Positions 1 to 7,682 of a stretch of DNA of 10,075 nucleotides are shown piece by piece. Source of the DNA: Bacteroidaceae bacterium (GTDB lineage Bacteria > Bacteroidota > Bacteroidia > Bacteroidales > Bacteroidaceae); the NCBI GenBank assembly GCA_900772575.1, contig CAAHEN010000158.1, forward strand, positions 1 through 10,075, read 5' to 3'. The notes under the pieces are model-generated. The model was not told the origin of the DNA and did no database searches. It worked only from the letters and a program-made list of their open reading frames with translations. The position numbers and the translations under genes are program-made. Each line of letters starts with the position of its first letter. Position 1 is the first letter of the stretch.

Positions 1-730
1 CCCCCTGCTGGCCGCCGCCACTGCCACTGCCTCGCCGACACCCCACCGGCGACTGTCGGCCACGCTCTATACCGGCGGCGGCATGACGCAGAGCCGTGAG
101 CGCGGCATGACGCGCAGCCTGGCCCTGGGCAATGCCGTGGCCGGGACAACAGACTGGGCCGACGCCCCCATGCTTGGCCTGCTCACCTTCAACCAAGGAC
201 AGGACGTGCGCCACGAGGTGCGCCACAAGATGCCCCTGCGCACCGGCATCAGTATCGCCTACGGGCTTACCGACCGCTGGGCCATAGAGACCGGGCTCGC
301 CTACACCTATCTGGCCGCCGACCTCTACGAGGGCACAGCCGACAACCACTACACCGGGCACCAGCGCCTGCACTACGTCGGGGTGCCCCTCCGCGTCAAG
401 TACCGCGCTTTCAGCTGGCAAGGCTTCTCGGCCTATGCCGCCGCCGGCCTGCGGCTCGACAAGCGCGTCGGGGCCACGCTGACGAAGGCGTACGTCATCG
501 ACGGCCGCTCCTATGGCAGTGACAAGACGCGCCTCGGCACACGCACCCTGCAGTTGGCGGCCGACGCCGCCCTGGGCGTATCGTACAGCTTTACCCCCGC
601 CGTCGCCATCTACGCCGAGCCCGCCGTGGGCTACCGCTTTGATGACCGCTCTGCCGTCGAGACCGTCTACGACAAGCGCGCCCTGACCTTCGACATCAGT
701 GTCGGCCTGCGCTTCAACCTGGGCCGCTAG
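1..730 (+). CDS. Outer-membrane-type beta-barrel protein, 3' part (start outside window)
   Basis: The frame is read from base 2 and has no stop before TAG at 728-730. The ATG at 83 is therefore internal, and the gene is cut by the left window edge. The first visible residues are Ala/Pro/Thr-rich, like a linker. A beta-barrel-like region follows, starting at LSATLYTGGG and running through alternating aromatic strands such as TGISIAYGLTDRWAIETGLAYTY (part), LHYVGVPLRVKYRAF and AIYAEPAVGYRF, to LTFDISVGLRFNLGR. This resembles the PorT/OmpX-like barrel of Bacteroidales proteins in which a cytoplasmic anti-sigma-like N-terminus and one membrane helix precede the barrel domain. I recall that architecture from the family; the N-terminus cannot be seen here. 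If correct, a sigma-70 type factor gene may lie upstream. Function is unknown beyond probable envelope location. Confidence 0.75.
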   Translation, partial: PLLAAATATASPTPHRRLSATLYTGGGMTQSRERGMTRSLALGNAVAGTTDWADAPMLGLLTFNQGQDVRHEVRHKMPLRTGISIAYGLTDRWAIETGLAYTYLAADLYEGTADNHYTGHQRLHYVGVPLRVKYRAFSWQGFSAYAAAGLRLDKRVGATLTKAYVIDGRSYGSDKTRLGTRTLQLAADAALGVSYSFTPAVAIYAEPAVGYRFDDRSAVETVYDKRALTFDISVGLRFNLGR

Positions 731-733
731 GCA

Positions 734-770
734 CACCGGAGAGCGGCGGCACGGCTTGGCCGTCTCGGTG
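734..770 (+). terminator. Possible terminator hairpin after the barrel gene, overlapping the next promoter
   Basis: Four bases after the stop codon, an imperfect stem can form. CACCGGAGA at 734-742 faces TCTCGGTG at 763-770 with one bulged G, and inner GC pairs close it further. The T-rich stretch starts about eight bases later (778-785) and is not directly attached, so intrinsic termination is uncertain. The right side of the hairpin overlaps the -33 element proposed for the next gene. Confidence 0.3.
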
Positions 771-786
771 GAAAAACTTATTTTTG
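756..786 (+). promoter_or_regulatory. Bacteroidetes-type promoter for the acyltransferase gene
   Basis: TTG at 756-758 is separated by 20 bp from TATTTTTG at 779-786, which matches the Bacteroidetes -33 (TTG) and -7 (TAnnTTTG) consensus with normal spacing. Transcription would begin at about 791-794, giving a leader of roughly 30 nt before the ATG at 825. The position argues against any start codon upstream of 786 for the next gene. Confidence 0.6.
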
Positions 787-824
787 CAGGCAGAAAACAA
801 TCCCTGCAAACCGTTTCACCGAAG

Positions 825-1985
825 ATGAACAATTCCCCCACCCTGGCAGCCGGCAAGCCCCGCGTCGTCTGGCTCGACGCCGTGCGCCTCGTCGCCATGT
901 TTGCCGTCGTCTGCTGCCACAGCACCGACCCCTTCAACTTCTATCCCGGCCCCGAGCCGGACAACATCGCCGACATCAAGCTCTGGGGCGCCATCTACGG
1001 TGCGGTGCTGCGGCCCTGTGTTCCCCTCTTCGTCATGCTCACCGGTGCCCTGCTGCTCCCCGTGCGCGGCGACACCGAGACGTTCTACCGCAAGCGCATC
1101 GGCCGGGTGTTCTGGCCCTTTCTCCTCTGGTCCGTCATCTACAACCTCTTCCCCTGGCTGACCAGCCTGGCCGGCTGCCCGCCCACGGTCATTCTCGATT
1201 TCTTCCCCTACAGCGGCGAGGACGTCATGCGGCAGTCGCTGGGCGTCTCTGTGGACTATATCTCGCACATCCCCCTCAACTTCTCGCTCCTGGCCGTGCA
1301 CATGTGGTACATCTACCTACTCATCGGCCTCTACCTCTACCTGCCCATCTTCTCGGCGTGGGTGGAGCGGGCCAGCCGCTGCGCCCAGGGCTGGTTTCTC
1401 GCCGCCTGGGGCCTGACGCTCCTCGTCCCCTACTACCGCGAGTTCGTCGACCCCTACATCTGGGGCGCCTGCTCGTGGAACGAGTTCTACATGTTCTACA
1501 GTTTCGCGGGCTTCAACGGCTACCTGCTGCTCGGCCACTACCTGCGCCATACCGACTGGAGCGCCGCCCGCACCGCCCTCATCGGCGTACCCCTCTTCGC
1601 CGCCGGCCTTGCCGTGACCTTCTTCGGTTTCCGCCGCATGACCGCCATGCCCGACTGCACGCCCGAGCAACTGGAGCTCTTCTTCTACTACTGCTCGCCG
1701 AACGTGGCCGCCATGACCGCCGCCATATTCATGGCTGTCAAGCGCGTCCGCATCACCTCGCCGCGCCTCACCCGCCTGCTGGCCAACCTGACCGCCTGCG
1801 GCTTTGGTGTCTACATGGCCCACTACTTCTTCACCGGGCCGAGCGTCGTCCTGATGCGCGCCGCCGGTGTGCCGCTGCCCCTCCAGATACCTCTCGCCGC
1901 CCTGCTGGCTTTCAGCGTCACCTGGGCCCTCATCGCCGCCCTACGCCGCCTGACCGGCCGTGCCGCCCGCTACATCGTCGGGTAG
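825..1985 (+). CDS. Acyltransferase-3 family integral membrane protein
   Basis: This 386-residue, strongly hydrophobic protein has many membrane segments, as expected for Acyltransferase_3 (OafA/WecH-like) enzymes. Members of the family move acyl groups, usually acetyl, across or onto cell-envelope sugars. The N-terminus reads VVWLDAVRLVAMFAVVCCHS and contains R21 and H32 in the R-x10-H spacing that the family uses for catalysis. An FYRKRIGRVFWPFLLWS segment follows (about residues 87-103), as is usual after the second helix. There is no C-terminal SGNH domain, and the length fits a stand-alone enzyme. The frame is open further upstream, to an ATG at 699, but I chose the ATG at 825 because the promoter lies at 756-786 and the protein from 825 starts normally; the next ATG (897) would remove R21. 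It has its own promoter and terminator, so it appears monocistronic. The acceptor cannot be predicted, and no polysaccharide genes are next to it. Confidence 0.88.
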   Translation: MNNSPTLAAGKPRVVWLDAVRLVAMFAVVCCHSTDPFNFYPGPEPDNIADIKLWGAIYGAVLRPCVPLFVMLTGALLLPVRGDTETFYRKRIGRVFWPFLLWSVIYNLFPWLTSLAGCPPTVILDFFPYSGEDVMRQSLGVSVDYISHIPLNFSLLAVHMWYIYLLIGLYLYLPIFSAWVERASRCAQGWFLAAWGLTLLVPYYREFVDPYIWGACSWNEFYMFYSFAGFNGYLLLGHYLRHTDWSAARTALIGVPLFAAGLAVTFFGFRRMTAMPDCTPEQLELFFYYCSPNVAAMTAAIFMAVKRVRITSPRLTRLLANLTACGFGVYMAHYFFTGPSVVLMRAAGVPLPLQIPLAALLAFSVTWALIAALRRLTGRAARYIVG

Positions 1986-1994
1986 GGGCACCGC

Positions 1995-2025
1995 AGCTGG
2001 GAGGAGTGGCTCTACCAGCTTTTTT
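1995..2025 (+). terminator. Rho-independent terminator of the acyltransferase gene
   Basis: AGCTGG at 1995-2000 pairs with CCAGCT at 2015-2020, and an inner GAG (2001-2003) can pair with CTC (2010-2012). The stem runs directly into a T tract that ends at 2025. It begins nine bases after the stop codon. Confidence 0.7.
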
Positions 2026-2061
2026 AACTGACACAAACAGCATAAAATCCTGTTTTTTAGG

Positions 2062-2068
2062 TATCTTG
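2062..2068 (+). promoter_or_regulatory. Weak candidate -7 box for the YD-repeat gene
   Basis: TATCTTG, followed by CA, resembles the common Bacteroidetes -7 form TATCTTTGCA with one T missing. It sits 31 bp before the ATG at 2100 in a short AT-richer stretch, downstream of the preceding terminator. I see no TTG at the expected -33 distance. The preceding terminator implies a promoter somewhere in 2026-2099, and this is the best match. Confidence 0.3.
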
Positions 2069-2099
2069 CAACCCATAAGCTCAAACCCATTAGACGACA

Positions 2100-3779
2100 A
2101 TGACAAGACCAAGGATTTCGAAGGCGCTGGCATGCGGTGTCCTGCTCAGCGGACTGCCCGTGGCGGCAGACGCGCAACTTCTGTGTACAGGCTCTGAGAC
2201 CGCGACCTACAACCTACGGCAGGCGCCGCGCCATGACCGTGACTTTTTCGACTACGACGCGGCACAGATGTACAAGCCCTACGCGGCCGAGTTCGCACCC
2301 GGCTGGCAATGGGACGTGGCCAAGTTCGGCGGCTCGCGCCACCCCGTGGACGTGGTGATCGACGGCGAGTTCCACATCGGCGGCTACGGCGAAATCCCCT
2401 TCACCGACCCCATCCACATCACCTACGACGACCGCGGCCATATCCTCACCTTCAAAGGCCTCAGCGACGAGAGCCAGTACAGCTACGACAGCGATGGCAG
2501 TCTGGACGACGTGGCCTACCACAACTCGGTTGGCCTCTTCGGCTACCGCGTCGACGCCCTCGTCGGGCGGGTGCAGTCGACGCTCAACGGCCGGCCATAC
2601 AACGTGGTCGGACGCTACGGCACCGTCGCCTACACCTTCGACGACAAGGCGCGCGTGGCGCGGGCCCACTTCACCTTCACCTCGCAGCACAACTGGTTCA
2701 GAGGAGCCATCGACATCTCACGCGAAATCACCTTCGACTATGACTACGACGACCGCGACAACGTAGTCAGGATCGGTGTCACCCGCCACATCCGTGAGGA
2801 GAAGGAGGACAACGCCGTCCTCATGAGCTACGACAGCCAGAACCGCCTGACTGAGATGAAGTTCACCGGAAGCCACGACGGCTACAACCGCTACACTTAC
2901 GCCTACGACGCGCAGGGCGCCGTGGTGCGCGTGGACGAGTACGACGCCACACTGCCCGAACAGTACAGCGGCTGTTTCACCACAAAATACGACATCCAGC
3001 GCGACACGAACGGGCGCATCGTCGCCGTGCAGAGCCGCCACATGAGCCACCACTACGACAACTACGGCGACTGGAGCGGCATCGACGACAAATGGATAGC
3101 TGGTGACCGCTTCACCTACGACTATGACCGCTATGGCAACTGGACATCGCTCAAGGTCTACATCAACGACGTCGCCACACGGCCCAACCGCATCATCAAC
3201 CGCCGACTGACCTATGCCGACGAGGTGGCCGCCAAACCCAAGGCCACGGCTCCGCAGCCCGCTGCCCCCACCTTCGCCCCGCTTGACGCGACAACGGCGG
3301 CTGAGTGGAAGCGGCTCTCCAACAAACTGGACAGCGGCGCCGACATCAGCGCCGACGTCAAGGCGTTTCTGAAGAAGGACAAGACCGGCACAGCGCTGAC
3401 GCTGCAAGCCGTACAGCAGTTCAACGGCAAGCACTACGACGCCAGTCTCGCCACCGCCAAGCAGGCCGTGGAGCAGCTCATGGCCGGTAACTACGACTAC
3501 CGCACCGCCGCCCAAACCTATATGTATGCCGCGCTGAAGCCCCATGCCGACTACATAAAGGCCTACAACGAACCCGACCACGACGCCCGGACACTCTACG
3601 CCCTCCGGCGCAAGGCCATCGCCGATCTGGAATGGCTGGCGGCCAAAGACACCGCCAACCGCACCTACTGCCGCGTCTATCTCAAACAGCTCTACGAGAT
3701 GATGATCGCCGCCTGCGAGGACACGTCGCTCTACCGCCAGAAACTGGAGGCGCTGGAGAAAGGCGGACTGGCGCAGTAG
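2100..3779 (+). CDS. Secreted YD-repeat (RHS-like) protein with helical C-terminal domain
   Basis: The 559-residue product begins with a signal peptide: basic MTRPRISK, a hydrophobic core, and a likely signal peptidase I cut after ADA at residues 23-25. Residues ~105-370 hold about eight YD-like hairpins. Examples are ITYDDRGHILTF (~107-118), YSYDSDGSL, YTFDDKARV, FDYDYDDRDNVVRI, MSYDSQNRL, YTYAYDAQGAVVRV and FTYDYDRYGNWTSL (~338-351). The GNW form is typical of YD repeats. After an Ala/Pro/Lys-rich linker (~378-393) comes a mostly helical region to the end (~396-559), with KHYDASLATAKQAVEQL suggesting a TPR-like fold. The RHS core motif, a self-cleaving DP.G segment and a toxin domain are all missing, so this is not a polymorphic toxin. 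The gene sits between a terminator and a strong hairpin and is probably monocistronic. It is likely periplasmic or surface-exposed; YD hairpins suggest carbohydrate or protein binding, which is inference. Confidence 0.82.
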   Translation: MTRPRISKALACGVLLSGLPVAADAQLLCTGSETATYNLRQAPRHDRDFFDYDAAQMYKPYAAEFAPGWQWDVAKFGGSRHPVDVVIDGEFHIGGYGEIPFTDPIHITYDDRGHILTFKGLSDESQYSYDSDGSLDDVAYHNSVGLFGYRVDALVGRVQSTLNGRPYNVVGRYGTVAYTFDDKARVARAHFTFTSQHNWFRGAIDISREITFDYDYDDRDNVVRIGVTRHIREEKEDNAVLMSYDSQNRLTEMKFTGSHDGYNRYTYAYDAQGAVVRVDEYDATLPEQYSGCFTTKYDIQRDTNGRIVAVQSRHMSHHYDNYGDWSGIDDKWIAGDRFTYDYDRYGNWTSLKVYINDVATRPNRIINRRLTYADEVAAKPKATAPQPAAPTFAPLDATTAAEWKRLSNKLDSGADISADVKAFLKKDKTGTALTLQAVQQFNGKHYDASLATAKQAVEQLMAGNYDYRTAAQTYMYAALKPHADYIKAYNEPDHDARTLYALRRKAIADLEWLAAKDTANRTYCRVYLKQLYEMMIAACEDTSLYRQKLEALEKGGLAQ

Positions 3780-3807
3780 GCGCACCGTACGTGACGAGAC
3801 GTTCCGG

Positions 3808-3843
3808 GCCCGGCCTCCCAGACTGAGGTCTGAGGCGCCGGGC
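3808..3843 (+). terminator. Strong hairpin downstream of the YD-repeat gene, possible terminator
   Basis: Outer arms GCCCG (3808-3812) and CGGGC (3839-3843) pair perfectly. GCCT (3813-3816) pairs with AGGC (3833-3836), and CAGAC (3819-3823) pairs with GTCTG (3828-3832) around a TGAG loop, with two-base bulges on each side. About 14 pairs form, most of them GC. Only TATTGTT follows, so the T tract is poor. The hairpin may be a terminator, a transcript-stabilising structure or a dispersed palindromic repeat. It starts 28 bases after the stop codon. Confidence 0.45.
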
Positions 3844-3890
3844 TATTGTTCCAAAAGTCGGGTAAGCGGGCCGTGTGAGGAAGAAATGCG

Positions 3891-3898
3891 TAACTTTG
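3891..3898 (+). promoter_or_regulatory. -7 box of the export operon promoter
   Basis: TAACTTTG, continued by CA, is a textbook Bacteroidetes -7 element (TAnnTTTG). I find no clear TTG about 20 bp upstream. The predicted start near 3903-3906 gives a leader of about 70 nt before the ATG at 3977. It lies inside the upstream extension of the TolC frame, which supports the later start codon. Confidence 0.6.
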
Positions 3899-3976
3899 CA
3901 CCCGCGAAAAAGCAGGACTGAAGCGGTCGGCGCACGGTGCCCCGCCCAGCCTTACAAATGTGACAAACAGCACAAG

Positions 3977-5449
3977 ATGAAACAATTGGCAATTATATTG
4001 ATAGCCGTCCTCTGCCTCACCGGCGCGGCACAGGCGCAGACGCTCTCGCTCGACAGCTGCCGCCGTCTGGCCCTGGCCAACAACAAGGCCTTGGCCATCA
4101 GCAAGGCCAAGAGCCGGAAAGCCGGCTACGACCGGCAGGCCGCCCACACGAACTATCTGCCCAAGGTGTCGCTCACGGCCAGTTACACCCGCACCGGCGA
4201 CGAGATATCCCTGCTCAGCGACAAACAGAAAAACGCCCTCAACAACCTGGGCACCAACGCCACCGGGCAGTTCCAGCAAGCCGCCGGACAGATTGTCCAG
4301 CAATTCCCCGAGCTGGCCCCGCTCATCGGGAGTCTCGGCCAGTCGCTGCCACAAGTGGCGGGAGCGCTCAACGGCATCGGACAAGGCATCACCGACGCCT
4401 TCCACACCGACACGCGCAACATGACCGCCGGAGCCGTCGTCCTGACCCAGCCCCTCTACATGGGGGGTAAGATACGGGCCTACGACCGCATCACGCGCTA
4501 CGCCGAGCAGGTGGCCGCCCAACAGCTGCGCGCTGACGGACAGGCCGTGGTGCTCGAGGCGGACCAAGCCTACTGGCAGGTGGTCTCGCTGGTCAACAAG
4601 CGCAAGCTCGCCGTCAGCTACCGCGACATGCTCCGCCACCTTGACGACGATGTGCTCAAGATGATGGCCGAGGGTGTGGCCACAAAGGCCAATGAGCTCA
4701 CCGTCAGCGTGAAGCTCAACGAGGCCGAGATGACACTGACCAAGGTGGACAACGGTCTGGCGCTCGCCCGCATGCTGCTCTGCCAGGTGTGTGGCCTGCC
4801 GCTCGACACGCCTGTCGTCCTGGCCGACGAGCAGATGGACGACCTGCCGACGGCCGTGGCCGACGTGAAGGCCGACGCCGCCACCGCCTGGGCCAACCGC
4901 CCGGAGCTCCAGCAACTCCAGACGGCCACCGACATCTACCGCGAGAAGGTCAGCATAGAGCGCTCAGCCTTCCTGCCGCAACTGGCACTGACCGGCGGTT
5001 ACCTGGTCACCAACCCGGGAATGACCAACGGCTTCGAGCGCCGCTTCCGCGGCACATGGGCTGTCGGCGTCATGCTGAAGGTGCCGGTGTGGAACTGGGG
5101 CGAGGGCCGCTACAAGGTCAGCGCCGCCAAGGCCGAGGCCGAAGTGGCGGACCTACAGCTCGCCGAGGCCCGCGAGAAGATAGAGCTGCAGGTCAGCCAG
5201 TCGGCCTTCCGCGTCAACGAGGCCAACAAGCAGTACGCCCTCAGTCTCAAGAACCAGGAGAAGGCTGAGGAAAACCTGCGCACGGCACAGGTGGGATTCC
5301 GCGAGGGCGTGATCCCGACGAGCGACCTGCTCGCCGCACAGACCGCGTGGCTACAGGCCCACAGCGAAAAGATAGACGCCCAGATAGACATGAAGCTCAC
5401 CCGCGCCACCCTCAACAAGGCTCTCGGCACGCTCGACACCGCTCACTGA
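3977..5449 (+). CDS. TolC-family outer-membrane efflux channel protein
   Basis: The 490-residue length is usual for outer-membrane efflux proteins (OEP family), trimeric channels that cross the outer membrane and periplasm. A signal peptide is visible: MKQ, a hydrophobic stretch, and a likely cut after AQA at residues 18-20. The mature protein begins LSLDSCRRLALANNKALAI, the standard first OEP motif. YLPKVSLTASYTRTG and VVLTQPLYMGGK follow, and the second OEP repeat carries RPELQQLQ, FLPQLALTGGY, VPVWNWGEGRYK and the closing GVIPTSDLLAAQTAWLQA. Residues ~84-143 form a Gln/Ala/Gly-rich insertion between early strands, longer than in Escherichia coli TolC. The frame is open back to an ATG at 3875, but that start would place the -7 box inside the gene and bury the signal peptide, so I use 3977. 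It is the first gene of the operon; the HlyD-like gene starts 54 bp downstream. Confidence 0.93.
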   Translation: MKQLAIILIAVLCLTGAAQAQTLSLDSCRRLALANNKALAISKAKSRKAGYDRQAAHTNYLPKVSLTASYTRTGDEISLLSDKQKNALNNLGTNATGQFQQAAGQIVQQFPELAPLIGSLGQSLPQVAGALNGIGQGITDAFHTDTRNMTAGAVVLTQPLYMGGKIRAYDRITRYAEQVAAQQLRADGQAVVLEADQAYWQVVSLVNKRKLAVSYRDMLRHLDDDVLKMMAEGVATKANELTVSVKLNEAEMTLTKVDNGLALARMLLCQVCGLPLDTPVVLADEQMDDLPTAVADVKADAATAWANRPELQQLQTATDIYREKVSIERSAFLPQLALTGGYLVTNPGMTNGFERRFRGTWAVGVMLKVPVWNWGEGRYKVSAAKAEAEVADLQLAEAREKIELQVSQSAFRVNEANKQYALSLKNQEKAEENLRTAQVGFREGVIPTSDLLAAQTAWLQAHSEKIDAQIDMKLTRATLNKALGTLDTAH

Positions 5450-5503
5450 ACAGGCCTCCGGCAGCCAACACTCAGATTCTCCAAATTTCCACAGATATAG
5501 ATC

Positions 5504-6487
5504 ATGCCTCACACCAGCAAAGCCAATCTTCTGCCAGCCATACTCATCATCTCGGGTGTCGTCATCATCGTCGCCCTGGCTGGCCTGTTCGCCTTCAGCA
5601 ACGAGACAGAGACCATCCAAGGGCAGGCCGACGTCGACGAGTACCGCGTGTCGAGCAAGGTGCCCGGCCGTGTCCTCGAGATTCGCGTCAAGGAGGGCCA
5701 GCGCGTCCACGCTGGCGACACCCTTGCCCTGCTCGAGGCCCCGGAGGTGGACGCCAAGCTCAGTCAGGCCGAAGCCGCCGAAGCCGCCGCCGCCGCCCAG
5801 AACCGCAAGGCCGAGAAGGGCGCCCGCGAGGAGCAGAAGCGCGCCGCCTATGAGATGTGGCAGAAGGCACGGGCCGGCGTCGGCATCGCCGAGAAGTCCT
5901 ACGCCCGCATCAAGCGCCTCTACGACCAAGGCGTCGTCACGGCGCAGAAGCTCGACGAGGTGACCGCGCAGCGCGACGCCGCCGTGGCCACGGAGCGGGC
6001 CGCCAAGTCGCAGTATGACATGGCCGTCAACGGTGCCGAGCGTGAGGACAAGGAGGCGGCGGCAGCCCTCGTCGGCCGCGCCAAGGGTGCCGTCAGCGAA
6101 GTGGACGCCTACGTCAAGGAGACTGTGCTGACAGCACTCCACGACGGCGAGGTCACCGACATCTACCCGCAAGTGGGCGAGCTCGTCGGTACGGGAGCCC
6201 CCATCATGAGCGTGTCCGTCATGGACGGCATCTGGGTCACCTTCAACGTGCGCGAAGACCATCTGTCCCGCTTCGGCATGGGGCACACCGTCGAGGCCAC
6301 CGTCCCCGCACTCGGCAACAGGGCCGTGAAGCTCAAGGTGTACTATCTCAAAGACCTGGGCAGCTATGCCGCCTGGAAGGCCACGAAGACCACGGGGCAG
6401 TTTGACATGCGCACCTTCCAAGTGAAGGCCGCGCCCATCACTCCGGTCGAAGGGCTGCGCCCCGGCATGTCGGTCATCACAAAATGA
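5504..6487 (+). CDS. HlyD-family membrane fusion (periplasmic adaptor) protein
   Basis: This 327-residue protein should link the inner-membrane permeases to the TolC-like channel. It has one N-terminal membrane anchor at ~9-31 (hydrophobic, ending LAGLFAF). The biotinyl-lipoyl-like half-motif is at ~44-82, with VSSKVPGRVLEIRVKEGQRV and GDTLALLEAPE. A long Ala/Glu/Lys-rich helical hairpin covers ~85-200 and includes IKRLYDQGVVTAQKLDE, the usual turn segment of HlyD/EmrA-like proteins. The second lipoyl half is near 208-235 (HDGEVTDIYPQVGELVGTGA), then a beta-barrel part ends with GLRPGMSVITK. It is most like the YbhG/YhiI type that works with ABC-2 permeases. It lies 54 bp after the TolC gene and 24 bp before the first permease, with no terminator between. 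Confidence 0.92.
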   Translation: MPHTSKANLLPAILIISGVVIIVALAGLFAFSNETETIQGQADVDEYRVSSKVPGRVLEIRVKEGQRVHAGDTLALLEAPEVDAKLSQAEAAEAAAAAQNRKAEKGAREEQKRAAYEMWQKARAGVGIAEKSYARIKRLYDQGVVTAQKLDEVTAQRDAAVATERAAKSQYDMAVNGAEREDKEAAAALVGRAKGAVSEVDAYVKETVLTALHDGEVTDIYPQVGELVGTGAPIMSVSVMDGIWVTFNVREDHLSRFGMGHTVEATVPALGNRAVKLKVYYLKDLGSYAAWKATKTTGQFDMRTFQVKAAPITPVEGLRPGMSVITK

Positions 6488-6511
6488 CCCCCTACCAATG
6501 AAGCCTCAGCC

Positions 6512-7672
6512 ATGAACGCGACACTGAACATTGCCAGACGCGAGCTGCGGCAGCTGGCCACGCGCCCAGTCTACTGGTTCTGCATGGTGGCGGCGCCGCT
6601 CTTCTGCTATGTCTTCTTCACCACCCTCATGGGCGCCGGCCTGCCGACCGACATGCCCATCGGGCTCGTGGACAACGACAACACAACGACCTCGCGCAAC
6701 CTGGCCCGCAACCTCGACGCCTTCCAGATGGTGGGCATCGCCCGGCAGTATGCCGACGTCAGCGAGGCCCGCCGCGCCGTACAGCGGGGCGACATCTACG
6801 GCTTCTACTACATACCCAAAGGCACCACCCGCAAGGCGCAGCGGCAGGACATCCCGACCGTATCGTTCTATACCAACTACTCCTACCTCGTGGCCGGGTC
6901 GCTCGTCTACCGCGACATGCGCACCATGTCCGAGCTCACCTCGGGGGCAGCCACCCGCAGCGTGCTCTACGCCAAAGGCGCCAGCGAGCGGCAGGCGATG
7001 GCCTACCTGCAGCCCATCGTCATCGACACGCACGCCGTCGGCAACCCTTGGATCAACTACAACGTCTACCTGAGCAACACCCTGCTGCCGGGCGTGCTGA
7101 TGCTCTTCATCTTCATGGTCACGGTCTACAGCATCGGCACGGAGGTGAAACTGGGCGAGGCCCACAGCTGGCTCGTCATGGCCGGCGGCTCGATGGGCAA
7201 GGCCCTGACAGGCAAGCTCGTCCCACAGTTCGCTGTCTTCTGGCTCACAGGGGCGGCCTACGTCCTGCTGCTCTACGGCTACCTCCACTTCCCCTGCCAC
7301 TGCGGGATACCGGTGATGCTGCTGGTCATGACCCTCGGTGTCATCGCCGCACAGGGACTCGGCGTCTTCATGTTCGCCATGCTCCCCTCGCTGCGCATGG
7401 GCCTCAGCTTCGCCTCGCTCTGGGGCGTCATCTCGTTCAGCATCTGCGGCATGTCGTTCCCAGTGATGGCCATGCACCCCGTACTCCAAGGCCTGAGCCT
7501 GCTCTTTCCCCTGCGCCACTACTTCCTGCTCTACGTGAACTGCGCCCTCGACGGCTACCCGCTCTCCAACGCCTGGCCCTACGTGGCCGCGCTGATCGGC
7601 TTCGGCCTGCTGCCCGCGCTGACGCTCGGCCGGCTCAAGAAGATGCTGCTCACCGTCCCCTATATCCCCTGA
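6512..7672 (+). CDS. ABC-2 type transporter permease (first of pair)
   Basis: The 386-residue inner-membrane protein has the ABC2_membrane_3 layout. A short cytoplasmic N-terminus (IARRELRQLATRPVYW) leads into one membrane helix at ~20-40. A large periplasmic domain at ~41-188 follows, with MPIGLVDNDNTTTSRNLARN and GDIYGFYYIPKG, the usual markers of this type. From ~189 on, at least five further helices begin at LLPGVLMLFIFMVTVYSIG, including ICGMSFPVMAMHPVLQGLS and LFPLRHYFLLYVN. It is similar in layout to YbhS/YbhR/YhhJ permeases that export through HlyD and TolC partners. No Walker A or ABC signature is present, so it needs a separate ATPase. The substrate is unknown. The second permease begins ten bases after its stop. 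Confidence 0.92.
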   Translation: MNATLNIARRELRQLATRPVYWFCMVAAPLFCYVFFTTLMGAGLPTDMPIGLVDNDNTTTSRNLARNLDAFQMVGIARQYADVSEARRAVQRGDIYGFYYIPKGTTRKAQRQDIPTVSFYTNYSYLVAGSLVYRDMRTMSELTSGAATRSVLYAKGASERQAMAYLQPIVIDTHAVGNPWINYNVYLSNTLLPGVLMLFIFMVTVYSIGTEVKLGEAHSWLVMAGGSMGKALTGKLVPQFAVFWLTGAAYVLLLYGYLHFPCHCGIPVMLLVMTLGVIAAQGLGVFMFAMLPSLRMGLSFASLWGVISFSICGMSFPVMAMHPVLQGLSLLFPLRHYFLLYVNCALDGYPLSNAWPYVAALIGFGLLPALTLGRLKKMLLTVPYIP

Positions 7673-7682
7673 AGAACACCTC

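Noticed and set aside
699..824. N-terminal extension of the acyltransferase frame
   Set aside because: It overlaps the end of the preceding gene, contains the predicted promoter and adds 42 residues that do not resemble the family N-terminus.
2124..2138. Lipoprotein signal at Cys12 of the YD-repeat protein
   Set aside because: The hydrophobic stretch before Cys12 is too short and the residues ALA-C do not fit the lipobox; a signal peptidase I site at residues 23-25 fits better.
2100..3779. RHS-type polymorphic toxin
   Set aside because: The RHS core and autocleavage motif are absent, the C-terminus is a plain helical domain, and no immunity gene follows.
2718..3785. Long open reading frame on the - strand (355 codons)
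   Set aside because: It runs opposite to the YD-repeat gene and reads as low-complexity Val/Gly/Ala protein, the usual antisense shadow of GC-rich codons. The + strand frame has a signal peptide and recognisable repeats.
3731..4915. Long - strand frame (394 codons) across the TolC gene start
   Set aside because: It crosses the hairpin, the promoter and the TolC signal peptide region, and its product is compositionally biased with no recognisable domain.
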